From CAVRUD01 sp963724285 (GTDB lineage Bacteria; Chloroflexota; Chloroflexia; Thermomicrobiales; UBA6265): a stretch of DNA of 64,000 nt. The DNA is taken from NCBI GenBank assembly GCA_963724285.1, contig CAVRUD010000016.1:24532-88531 (forward strand). The letters are read 5' to 3'. Made by a program: the position numbers and the translations under genes. Below the pieces are notes generated by a model. The model had not been told where the DNA came from, made no database searches, and saw nothing but the letters and a program-made list of their open reading frames with translations. Within the stretch, counting starts at the first letter, position 1, and every line of letters starts with the position of its first letter. Below, piece after piece: positions 27,238-35,703 of this stretch.

Positions 27238-28826
27238 ATCCGCAACACCCCATAGTCCGTCGCCGGGATTGGGGCGTTGAGGGTCGTGGCTAAGGCCAGG
27301 CCTAGGACCTGGCGCGTCTGGCGCGGGTCGATGATGCCGTCGTCCCAGAGGCGGGCGGTGGCGAAGTAGGGGCTGGCCTCCTCGTCGTAGCGTCGCTCGA
27401 CCTCGCGCCGGATGGCTGCCAGTCCTTCCTCGTCCAGAGGCTCACCCTTGGCCTGGGCGGCGGCGCGGCGGATGTCGGTCAGTACCCCGGCCGCCTGCTC
27501 GCCGCCCATCACCGCGATCTTGTGGGTCGGCCAGGAGAAGACGAAGCGCGGATCGTAGGCCCGGCCGCACATCGCGTAGTTCCCGGCCCCGTACGACGCC
27601 CCGATCATGACCGTCAGCTTCGGTACCTGGGCCACCGCGACCGCGGCGACCATCTTTGCCCCGTCCCGGGCAACCCCGGCGTGCTCCGCATCCCGTCCGA
27701 CGATGAACCCGGTGATGTTCTGGAAGAACAGGAGCGGGATCTTCTGCTGGGCGCAGAGCATGACGAAGTGAGCGCCCTTGCGGGCCGACTCGGGGAAAAG
27801 CACGCCGTTGTTGGCTAGCACCCCAACCGGAATCCCATAGAGATGGCCGAACCCGCAAACCAACGTCTGACCGTAATTCGCCTTGAACTCGCGGAACCCG
27901 CCACCATCGAGAATGCGGCGCAGCACGGCGCGGATGTCGTACGGGCGGCGGGGATCGGACGGGATCAGGGAGAGGAGATCGGAAGGATCCTCCTCGGGCT
28001 CGCGGATCGGCTCGGTCTGCCAGGGCAACGACGGGGGAGTGGGCCGCGGCGCCCGCATCAGATCGTGGGCGATGGCGAGGGCGGCCGGTTCATCGTCAGC
28101 GACGTAGTCGACCACGCCGGAGATCCGGCCGTGGGTGTCAGCCCCGCCCAACTCTTCGGCGGTGACCTCCTCGCCGGTGGCGGCCTTCACCAACGGCGGC
28201 CCCGCCAGAAAGATCGTCCCGGCCCCACGTACGATAACCGCCTCGTCGCACATCGCCGGGACGTAGGCCCCGCCCGCCGTGCAACTGCCGAGGACGACGG
28301 CCACCTGCCGCAGCCCCTGGGCCGAGAGCAGCGCCTGATTGCGGAAGATCCGGCCGAAGTGCTCCTTGTCCGGAAAGACTTCGCTCTGCAAGGGCAGAAA
28401 CGCCCCGCCAGAATCGACCAAATAGAGGCAAGGAAGGTGGTTGGCGAAGGCGATCTCCTGGGCGCGGAGATGCTTCTTGACCGTCATCGGGAAGTAGGTG
28501 CCGCCTTTGACGGTGGGATCGTTAGCGACGACCACCACTTCGCGCCCGCCGATCCGGCCGACGCCGGTGACGATCCCGGCCCCGGGGCTGGCCCCGTCGT
28601 ACATCCCGTCCGCCGCCAGCGGCGAGAATTCCAGGAATGGGGACGCGGGATCGAGCACCCGCTCGATACGCTCCCGCACCGGGAACTTACCCCTGGCCCG
28701 GCCTCGCGCCTGGGCGGCTTCGCCGCCGCCGGTCGCGGCGACCGCCAGCCGCCGCTGCAATTCTTCAACCGCGGCGGCGTTCGCCTCCGCGTAGGAGGTC
28801 GCCGCCGGAGCTTGCGTTTCGATCAC
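27234..28826 (-). CDS. Acyl-CoA carboxylase beta subunit (MCC-type carboxyltransferase)
   Basis: 530 residues. Both crotonase-fold halves of carboxyltransferase are present: N-half with RGRARGKFPVRERIE, GGTYFPMTVKKHLRAQEIA and CLYLVDSGGAFLPLQSEVF; C-half with FREFKANYGQTLVCGFGHLYG, NGVLFPESARKGAHFVMLC and MIGASYGAGNYAMCGRAYDP. The SGGAFLPLQ and GAGNYAMCGRA motifs are characteristic of methylcrotonyl-/geranyl-CoA carboxylase beta rather than propionyl-CoA carboxylase. It pairs with the alpha subunit at 22.3-24.3 kb though separated by the inserted genes. Confidence 0.92.
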   Translation of the reverse strand: MIETQAPAATSYAEANAAAVEELQRRLAVAATGGGEAAQARGRARGKFPVRERIERVLDPASPFLEFSPLAADGMYDGASPGAGIVTGVGRIGGREVVVVANDPTVKGGTYFPMTVKKHLRAQEIAFANHLPCLYLVDSGGAFLPLQSEVFPDKEHFGRIFRNQALLSAQGLRQVAVVLGSCTAGGAYVPAMCDEAVIVRGAGTIFLAGPPLVKAATGEEVTAEELGGADTHGRISGVVDYVADDEPAALAIAHDLMRAPRPTPPSLPWQTEPIREPEEDPSDLLSLIPSDPRRPYDIRAVLRRILDGGGFREFKANYGQTLVCGFGHLYGIPVGVLANNGVLFPESARKGAHFVMLCAQQKIPLLFFQNITGFIVGRDAEHAGVARDGAKMVAAVAVAQVPKLTVMIGASYGAGNYAMCGRAYDPRFVFSWPTHKIAVMGGEQAAGVLTDIRRAAAQAKGEPLDEEGLAAIRREVERRYDEEASPYFATARLWDDGIIDPRQTRQVLGLALATTLNAPIPATDYGVLRI

Positions 28827-29589
28827 TTGCTCATCCTTGAGCTATCCCAGCGGCTCAACCCCATTGTCGGGCCGCGACGACCTACCAGGGCACATACGGT
28901 TCGATGCTACCACCAACGAAGCGAAGCATGAGGTGGCGAGACGGGCAGGTGGTTGACGGCGTCTGCGTAGCCTGGGGAAGCGTGGGTATCGTCCCTCTCA
29001 ACGCCCAATGGCAAACGGCCTGGATCATGGGACGACCATCTCTACACAGCCCGGAACAATCGATCCCGGAATGAGAGGTGGACCCGGCCCTAGCACCCCG
29101 TGCAAGGTCACCTGTCCGCCTAGACCTGGGACCGATGTCGCCCCGGCCCTCCCGATCATTCCGCCCCCTCCCCCCGGGTCCGTCCGAGCCTGTCGAGGAA
29201 TCTCGATGGAGATGCTGCCGTGAGGACGCCCCGGCCACCGAGAACACGGCATCGTGCTCTCGCAGACGACGGCCCCATCGGACCACCGTCTCCATCGAGA
29301 TCCCTCGACAGGCTGCTGTGAAAAACTCGGCGGCGCCCGCGTACGAACGCGGCACCGGTTTTTCATGCCGCGGTGGCGAGTCGCGGATCATGAACACTCG
29401 GGATGACGGAGTGGGCCAGGCCGACACCTCAAAACGGGCAAATGAACCTGCGCAAGTACTAGCCTGCTGAATAGGTTGGATGCGGATGTATCCTCTTGCC
29501 AAGGAACCGTCTGAAGAATGTGATCGACCTCTCTTGGCGGGAGGCCCATTCAGGCATCGCCCTTTGCTCTTGTCTCCGCCCGAGGATCA
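28827..29589. other. Gene-poor stretch with an inverted-repeat element
   Basis: No domain could be recognised on either strand across about 760 bases. The only structure is the inverted repeat at 29189-29312. Confidence 0.45.
29189..29312. repeat. Inverted-repeat element, 24-bp arms
   Basis: CCTGTCGAGGAATCTCGATG... at 29189-29212 is the reverse complement of 29289-29312 with one mismatch. A 76-base middle separates the arms. No open frame fits it. Confidence 0.75.
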
Positions 29590-29946
29590 ATGATGGTTGC
29601 CAGCGACACCTTTGCCGAGTTCCTGGGCGAGCAACTCGCTCCGCTCGGTCGCGTCACGATGCGGCGGATGTTCGGCAAGACCGGCGTGTTCTGCGACGGG
29701 CTGATGTTCGGGATCGTGACCGAGGATACGCTCTACTTCCGGGTTGACGAACTCAACCGGGCGGGCTTCAAGGAAGTCGAGTCTTTTCCGCCCCTCAGCT
29801 ACGAGAAGCAGGGCCGCACCATCGATCTCTCCTTCTGGCGAGCGCCGGAGCGACTCCTCGATGAGCCCGACGAGTTCGTCACGCAGGCGCGAGAAGCGCT
29901 AGAAGCAGCGCGTCGGGTCGCGGCGAAGAGAGCCGGAACGGCCTGA
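29590..29946 (+). CDS. TfoX/Sxy N-terminal domain protein
   Basis: 118 residues from ATG 29590. RVTMRRMFGKTGVFCDGLMF followed by GIVTEDTLYFRVDEL is the TfoX_N signature (PF04993), and the C-terminal helix LLDEPDEFVTQAREALEAAR completes it. Stand-alone TfoX_N proteins are common outside competence regulation and their role is unclear. Confidence 0.87.
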   Translation: MMVASDTFAEFLGEQLAPLGRVTMRRMFGKTGVFCDGLMFGIVTEDTLYFRVDELNRAGFKEVESFPPLSYEKQGRTIDLSFWRAPERLLDEPDEFVTQAREALEAARRVAAKRAGTA

Positions 29947-30276
29947 CCGTTATTTGCAGGCGTTCGTGCGCCTCGACGATGCCGATGAATCGTACGCTCA
30001 CATTTCGGCCTTCAGCGCGGATCGCGATGTGTCCCATAAACGGGAAGCATGGACGTCAGCTGACCTCCACCTGACCGAATATGTCCTGCTTGATGGTGCG
30101 CGACTTGTGGGCGGGTCAGGCGAATGGGTTGCTCCCCATCCCCAAGATTTCTGATTTGGAGCAAGGGAAGAACCCCGGAAGAACGATGCCCCAAGGTTGC
30201 ATCTTGAGAGCCGCCCGAGCCCGATTGCTCGCTGGGCGGTCCAATCACAATTTGTCGCCAAGGAGCTACGTCACCG
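29947..30276 (+). other. Gap with a possible small unknown ORF
   Basis: A 66-residue frame at 29954-30154 (ends LVGGSGEWVAPHPQDF) has no clear ribosome site or family. The rest is the leader of the GNAT gene. Confidence 0.3.
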
Positions 30277-30993
30277 ATGACCACCCTGACCGCAACCCGG
30301 CCCGCTTCCTCGCCGGTCTCCACTTCTCCCACTCAGACGGCACGTCGCCCAACGACCTTCAACCCGAAGGCACCCACCTGGCTCAAGGATCTGACGTTCG
30401 ACGAGGTCAAGCCCGCGGACTTTGCGCAGGTGATCGGTCTGCTGGGACGCGGAATGCGCGACAACCCGGCCCACATCGCCGCGTTAGGCGCGGATCCCGA
30501 GGTCCGGCTCCGGCGCATCCAGCGGTTGTTCGGCGGTGTCCTCGGCTCCGGGATGGAGATCCAGCTCACCGCGGCGCGCCGTCCGGACGGCGTCATCGTC
30601 GGTGTCTGCGGCAAAGCCGCCCCGGGCGCTTGCCAGCCCAGATTCACCACGAAGCTCAAGTTGCTGCCCGTCGTGTTTGCCAATGGGCCGCGGGCCGGCC
30701 TGCGGACCATGCGCTGGATGGGAGTCTGGGCGAAGCGTGACCTGCCGGAGCGTCACTGGCACCTCGGGCCGGTCGCGATCGACGCCGAGTACCAGGGGTT
30801 CGGTATCGGCACCGCCTTGATGATCCGATTCTGCGCCGAGATGGACGCCGCCGGGGAGGTCGCCTACCTGGAAACCGACAAGCCGATCAACGTCCGCTTC
30901 TACGAGCGGTTCGGCTTCGAGACGGTTGGCGAGCAACCCGTCCTGGGCACCACGAACTGGTTCATGCGCCGCGCCCCGCGCCCGGTCAACTAG
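30277..30993 (+). CDS. GNAT family N-acetyltransferase
   Basis: 238 residues from ATG 30277, after AAGGAG. GNAT motif A is HWHLGPVAIDAEYQGFGIGT with ALMIRFC; motif B is AYLETDKPINVRFYERFGFE. An N-terminal stretch of about 35 polar residues precedes the domain. No substrate can be assigned. Confidence 0.87.
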   Translation: MTTLTATRPASSPVSTSPTQTARRPTTFNPKAPTWLKDLTFDEVKPADFAQVIGLLGRGMRDNPAHIAALGADPEVRLRRIQRLFGGVLGSGMEIQLTAARRPDGVIVGVCGKAAPGACQPRFTTKLKLLPVVFANGPRAGLRTMRWMGVWAKRDLPERHWHLGPVAIDAEYQGFGIGTALMIRFCAEMDAAGEVAYLETDKPINVRFYERFGFETVGEQPVLGTTNWFMRRAPRPVN

Positions 30994-31474
30994 CGACGAT
31001 CGATCCGCGATCGCAATCTCCTCCCATTCTGAGAGAAGGCCCGCAACGTGTCGAACGTAGCGGGTCCTCGCTGTGCACGCGGCCTGGCCTGAAACGGCGC
31101 GATGAATCGATTTATCGCGCCCCGACGGTGGGCGATTGGATCTCCTGCGGCACGGGCGGGGTCTACGGCGGACAGGTAGGTAGACCTACCACCGCTGGAC
31201 ATCGGTAGGAAATGCGTACATCTGCTGATGCGCGCGCCAGGCCGCGAGGGCATGATTGAAACACAGACATCCGGCCTAGCCCGTTCGGGACGGCAGGCCC
31301 CCGAGACCTGATGCCTCGTGGCGGCGTTGGCCTGCTTCGGCGTGCGCCTGGGAGCGAAAACCTTCTGGGAAGAATCAGGGAAGGTTGTTCTCCGATGATG
31401 TCGTCGCGACAGACAAACCGGCCCACCAGCGCATAGCGCCGGTCACAAGGACCTAGACGAACGAAGGATTCCTG
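30994..31474. other. Leader region of the copper-protein genes
   Basis: No gene seen in about 480 bases. It has a perfect stem-loop (GGCGCGAT/ATCGCGCC, 31096-31121) and a 16-base palindrome at 31175-31190. Confidence 0.5.
31175..31190. promoter_or_regulatory. Palindrome GGTAGGT-AG-ACCTACC, possible operator
   Basis: A perfect 7+7 palindrome with a two-base centre, about 285 bases upstream of the multicopper oxidase. It does not match a standard CueR or CsoR operator, so the regulator is unknown. Confidence 0.35.
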
Positions 31475-32978
31475 ATGAACGGTTCTCCGATCAAAAACCT
31501 GCGCCGCCTCTGGATCCGGCGCTCCACGCGGCGCGCTGGCTTCGCGCTCGCCCTGCTCGGCGTCGCCGTGGCGATCTTCGCCTGGGTGCCGCTGACCCCG
31601 CGCCGCCGACGACGAGTACGAGCCCCAGCTCCGGGAGTTCACCCTGACCGCCTCCGAGATCGACTGGGAGTTCCAGCCGGGGACGGTCGTCAAGGCCTGG
31701 GCCTACAACAACACCCTGCCCGGCCCGGAGCTCCGCGTCAAAGAAGGCGACACCGTCCGCATCACCCTCGTCAACAACCTGCCGGTCCCGACCACCACCC
31801 ACTGGCACGGTCTCAACGTTCCGCCGGAGATGGACGGCCCCGCCGGCCTCAACCAGGCCCCGGTCGAGCCGGGCCACGAGTTCGTCTACGAGTTCGAGGC
31901 CACCGAGACCGGCACCCGCTGGTACCACTCCCACACCGACGTCGCCACCCAGGTCATGCTCGGCCTGTACGGCTCCCTGATCGTCGAGCCGAAGGACGGC
32001 GAAATCGAGCAGACCGACCGAGACTACACCTACGTCCTCTCCGAATGGGACCTGGAACTGACCCCGGACGTCGCCACCGGCAAGGCCCCGCGGGGTCCGC
32101 GTGATTCCCAGCTCCGCGGCGGCGAGCTCGGCACGGACATCTTCCTGTTGAACGGCAAGACCCACGAGGCGATCCCGCCGATCGTGGTCTCGACCGGAGA
32201 TTCGGTCCGGATCCGGCTGATCAACGCCGGCACCGTGGCCCACCCATTCCACACCCACGGCCACTCGTTCCGGATCGTCGCGACCGACGGGAACCCGGTG
32301 CCGCGCGAGGCGCAACTGACGAAGGACACCGTCTGGATCGCCCCGGGCGAGCGCTACGACATCATCTTCGAGGCCAACAATCCAGGAGTCTGGATGGCCC
32401 ACTGCCACATCGAGAACCACGCCGCCAACGGCATGATGACCGTGATCCAGTACGAGGGCGTCCTCCCGACCGGCCCGCTGGCGGAGATCTGGAATATCAC
32501 CCCGGCGACGACCAACCCCGAGGAGGCCGCCGCCGCGAGCGACGCCTACGCCGGAATGCACGCCGGCCACCAGATGCCGGCCGAGGCCAGCCCGGCGGCC
32601 GACGAGACAACCCCGGTTACCGCGGCGGAGACGCCCGCCACCCAGACCGACCAGCCCGCCCAATCGAGCGACGCGGCCCAGACACCGGTCGAGTCCGACG
32701 GCGGCGTTGTCGCCGGGGCGAACGAGGTCACGATCGCAATGAACGACGACCGCTTCGGACCGGCCAAAGTCGAGATTACGGCCGGGACGACGGTCACCTG
32801 GGTCAACCAGGGCGCCAACACCCACAGCGTCGCCTCCCTCGACGGCAGCTTCTCCTCCGTCGCGGTATTGCCCGGCGAATCCTTCTCCTATACCTATGAG
32901 ACCCCGGGCGAATTCGGCTTCATCTGCAAGCACCACGCCCGCCAGGGCATGACCGGCAAGGTTGTCGTCACCCCATGA
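31475..32978 (+). CDS. Multicopper oxidase with C-terminal plastocyanin-like domain, one frameshift
   Basis: About 500 residues from ATG 31475 (AAGGA seven bases before). An N-terminal helix (FALALLGVAVAIFAWVPL) acts as signal or anchor. The frame shifts by +1 near 31600, joining PLTP to AADDEYEPQLREFTLT. Two cupredoxin domains follow: TTTHWHGLNVP and RWYHSHTD (type 2/3 ligands), HPFHTHGHSFRI, and WMAHCHIENHAANGMM (type 1/3). A Pro/Ala/Thr-rich linker leads to a third cupredoxin domain with NTHSVAS and FICKHHARQGM, a complete H-C-H-M type 1 site. It probably oxidises copper or small phenolics outside the membrane, with the last domain as built-in electron partner. Confidence 0.87.
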
Positions 32979-32987
32979 TCCGGAGCG

Positions 32988-33008
32988 TGGATCGCACAGC
33001 GCGATCCA
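32988..33008 (+). terminator. Stem-loop after the multicopper oxidase
   Basis: TGGATCGC and GCGATCCA form a perfect 8-bp stem with a five-base loop, 10 bases after the stop. No T run follows. Confidence 0.4.
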
Positions 33009-33148
33009 GGACCGGAAAGGAGGCCCGTCTATCGCGCACCGTGATCTGAAGAATCGGCGTCGACTCTCCTCATCCTTGCGAACCCGACCTCAAAGAACCA
33101 GTTCAACTCACCACCATCACGCATGACGAACCAGCACGAGGAGCTTTT

Positions 33149-34351
33149 ATGAACTTCGAGACGATCGAAACCGTCAACCAGATGCTGCGCAAGGTCCAGA
33201 CCGGTCAGATGTCCCGGCGTCAGATGCTTCGCGGCCTCGGTGCCCTCGGCATCGCCGGCGCCGGACTGGCCGCCCTCGGCCGCCGCGGCGCATTCGCCCA
33301 CCAGGAAGCCTCGCCGGCAGCCGCCACCCCGGCCGTTGGCCCCCAAGCCGATGGCTCGACGCTCTGGCGGGTCAAGGTCGGTGACATGCGGATGGACGCT
33401 CCGATCGAGCTCCACGCGTACTTCCCGGGCGACATCACCGTCGCGGTCGGCGATTCGGTTTGGTTCGATTTCGGCCAGATGCCGATGTTCCACACCGTGA
33501 CCTTCCCATCCGGCGGCGAAGTTCCGGCCCTGCTCATCCCGGATCCCGAAGTCCCGGCCGATGCCACCCCAGCCGGTCCGCCGAAACTGATCCTCAACCC
33601 GCAGATGGTCTTCCCAGCCGGCGGCCCCGATTACGACGGCTCCACCTACACCAATTCCGGCGTCGACGTCTTCCGTGATCCCGCGCAGCCATTCATCCTG
33701 AAGTTCACCACGGAAGGCAGCTTCGATTACCTCTGCATCCCGCACCAGTCGGTCATGCAGGCCAAGGTGAACGTGGTCGCCGCTGGCGGCACCCTGCCGA
33801 TGGACCAGGCCGCCTACGATGCCGCCGCGGCCGAGCAGATTGCCGCGCTGTACGCTCAAGGCGAGGCCGAAATTGCGACCTACGCCGAGCCGGTTGCGAC
33901 CGAGCGCGAGGACGGCACCACCCTCTGGGAGGTCACCGTCGGTGCCGGTGGCGCGACCCAGGTCCGGGTCCAGGCGTTCCTCCCAACGGAGTTCACCATC
34001 GCCGCGGGCGACACCGTCCGCTGGGTCAATCGCTCCGAGGGCGAGCCGCATACGGTTACCCTGGTCGGCTCCGATACGGAGCCGCCGGAAGATGCGATCG
34101 TCGAGCAGTTCGCCGACGGCAGCCCCAAGATCGTCCAGAACATGCAGACCTTCCTTCCCCAGGGAGGAAGCACCTTCTCCGGCACCGGCTACGCCAACTC
34201 CGGCTTCACGGGCATCCCGCAGCTCGGCCTGCCAATGGAGTATGAGCTGACCTTCGACACGCCGGGCGATTACATCCCCTACTGCGCGCTGCACGGCAGC
34301 GCCAACGGCGAGCGCATGGCCAGCAAGCTGACCGTCACCCCGAAGGCGTAA
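33149..34351 (+). CDS. Secreted protein with two cupredoxin domains
   Basis: 400 residues from ATG 33149, after GAGGAG. The N-terminus holds a Tat-like signal: SRRQMLRGLGALGIAGAGLA, cleaved near AFA-H. Domain 1 (about 60-210) has FHTVTF and DYLCIPHQSVMQ; domain 2 (about 250-400) has EPHTVTL and PYCALHGSANGERM. Each thus has His, Cys, His and Met of a type 1 blue copper site. It lies 170 bases after the multicopper oxidase and may shuttle electrons or bind copper beside it. No enzymatic residues are seen. Confidence 0.85.
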   Translation: MNFETIETVNQMLRKVQTGQMSRRQMLRGLGALGIAGAGLAALGRRGAFAHQEASPAAATPAVGPQADGSTLWRVKVGDMRMDAPIELHAYFPGDITVAVGDSVWFDFGQMPMFHTVTFPSGGEVPALLIPDPEVPADATPAGPPKLILNPQMVFPAGGPDYDGSTYTNSGVDVFRDPAQPFILKFTTEGSFDYLCIPHQSVMQAKVNVVAAGGTLPMDQAAYDAAAAEQIAALYAQGEAEIATYAEPVATEREDGTTLWEVTVGAGGATQVRVQAFLPTEFTIAAGDTVRWVNRSEGEPHTVTLVGSDTEPPEDAIVEQFADGSPKIVQNMQTFLPQGGSTFSGTGYANSGFTGIPQLGLPMEYELTFDTPGDYIPYCALHGSANGERMASKLTVTPKA

Positions 34352-34383
34352 CCCGCACGTTCCACAACGCATCGCCCCTGAAT

Positions 34384-34419
34384 GCGGCGCCCGCCCCGGA
34401 TATCCGGGGCGGGCGCCGC
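34384..34419 (+). terminator. Perfect 18-bp GC-rich hairpin
   Basis: GCGGCGCCCGCCCCGGAT is followed directly by its exact reverse complement, 32 bases after the cupredoxin stop. There is no T tract, as usual in GC-rich genomes. Confidence 0.7.
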
Positions 34420-34500
34420 GCTGTGTCACAATCCTTCTGTATAGGCGTCCTGACTCCAGGATCATTGACTGGCGACCGTCAACGACACGGGAGTGTTTGC

Positions 34501-34899
34501 GTGGCAGACCTGAGCGACGCATTCTTGGTCCGAGCTCGGGAGAGCCTCCTCGGCGCCGAGAGCGAGTTTGTCAATGGCCGTTACAACAACGTCGCGAACC
34601 GCGCCTACTACGCCTGCTTCCAGGCGGCTATCGCGGCCCTCGTCCTCTCGGACATCCGCCCTCCGGGCGGCAAGGCCGACTGGAGCCACCAGTTCGTACA
34701 AAGTCAGTTCGAAGGTCTTCTGATTGGCCGTCGCAAGAAATACCCCTCCGCGCTCCGTAGTACCCTCCCCGAAATGAGGTTCGTTCGCCATCAAGGCGAC
34801 CACAGACGCGGTCCGGTTAACCGTTCCCAAGCTTCGCGAGCACTCGAACGGGCAAACCGATTCGTCATGGCCGTCGAGCGAACAGGAGAAATCCGATGA
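34501..34899 (+). CDS. HEPN-domain protein with Rx4H motif (putative RNase toxin)
   Basis: 132 residues from GTG 34501. The HEPN core is plain: RARESLLGAESEFVNGRYNN then VANRAYYACFQAAIAALVL (helices 1-2), and LPEMRFVRHQGDHRRGP (helix 3 turn), with ALERANRFVMAVE as the last helix. Arg96 and His101 form an R-x4-H motif, the catalytic signature of many HEPN ribonucleases, at the position where other family members read RNxADY. The stop overlaps the next gene as ATGA. HEPN genes are usually paired with a nucleotidyltransferase antitoxin; this partner is not one. Confidence 0.75.
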   Translation: MADLSDAFLVRARESLLGAESEFVNGRYNNVANRAYYACFQAAIAALVLSDIRPPGGKADWSHQFVQSQFEGLLIGRRKKYPSALRSTLPEMRFVRHQGDHRRGPVNRSQASRALERANRFVMAVERTGEIR

Positions 34900-35258
34900 A
34901 CGACGACGAACTCATGCCCGACATGATCGAACCAAATCTTGACGACCCTCGGATCCAAGCGGCTCTCGAAGAGCTCCAGGCGATGATCCTGGCGAAGTTC
35001 CCGGCCGCAACGTTCGACGCGTACCTGGGTCCAGATTTGGACGGGATCTGGCTCGCGGCGACGGTAGATGTCGATGATCTGGACGAGGTCACGGACGTTG
35101 TCATCTCTCGAATCGTCGACATGCAAGTCGACGAAGGCCTTCCCGTCAATGTCGTCGGCGATTGGCCTCCCGAGCGCCTTCACGCGTACATCCAAGCGGA
35201 GAAGGCCAAGCTGGCTCCGCTCGAACCGGCGGAACCGGCACCGTCCCTCACCGCATAG
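34896..35258 (+). CDS. Unidentified acidic protein coupled to the HEPN gene
   Basis: 120 residues, starting within the last codons of the HEPN gene. The sequence DPRIQAALEELQAMILAKFP, then FDAYLGPDLDGIWLAATVDV and DEVTDVVISRIVDMQVDEGL is strongly acidic and looks like a small alpha/beta fold (helix, three strands, helix, strand). No nucleotidyltransferase GSx-DxD motif and no HTH are visible. By position it could be the antitoxin of the pair. I do not recognise a named family. Confidence 0.7.
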   Translation: MNDDELMPDMIEPNLDDPRIQAALEELQAMILAKFPAATFDAYLGPDLDGIWLAATVDVDDLDEVTDVVISRIVDMQVDEGLPVNVVGDWPPERLHAYIQAEKAKLAPLEPAEPAPSLTA

Positions 35259-35287
35259 CGACCGCGGGCGCTCACCATTCCGCCGAT

Positions 35288-35593
35288 CTAGTCCGACGGC
35301 GGCGTCCACCCCTCGATCGCCGAGATGAAGTGGGTTCGGGCGTATTTCTGCCGGAGCGGGATGATTGCCTGGTATTCGGGCGAGGCGAACCAGGCCTTTG
35401 CCTGTTCCACGCTGGGGAACTCGATCAGAACGATGCGATGCGGCTCCCAGTTGCCCTCCAGGGTGTCGTTGGCGCCGGCGCGGACGATGAACTTGCCGCC
35501 AAACGGCGCCAACGTTCCCGGCACCTGGGCGGTGTACGCCTTGTATCCCTCCGGATCATGGACTTCGACGTTGCCGAGGATATAGCCAGCCAC
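35288..35593 (-). CDS. DUF1330 family protein
   Basis: 101 residues with GYILGNVEVHDPEGYKAYTA, APFGGKFIVRAGANDTLEGN and FPSVEQAKAWFASPEYQAII, which is the whole DUF1330 (dimeric alpha-beta barrel) signature. Length is typical. Function unknown. It converges on the HEPN-partner gene with 29 bases between them. Confidence 0.9.
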   Translation of the reverse strand: MAGYILGNVEVHDPEGYKAYTAQVPGTLAPFGGKFIVRAGANDTLEGNWEPHRIVLIEFPSVEQAKAWFASPEYQAIIPLRQKYARTHFISAIEGWTPPSD

Positions 35594-35703
35594 AGGACCG
35601 CTCCTTTCTTCAATCGAATCGCTGATCTTTTCGGCGGGGAAACGGTCGCGTAGGATGCGCGACAGAACTATTCGCCCTGCGCAAAGATCGGAGTTCGACT
35701 ACG

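Noticed and set aside
28882..29502. Minus-strand open frame of about 200 codons
   Set aside because: It spans the inverted repeat, lacks a domain and has no codon bias; treated as chance.
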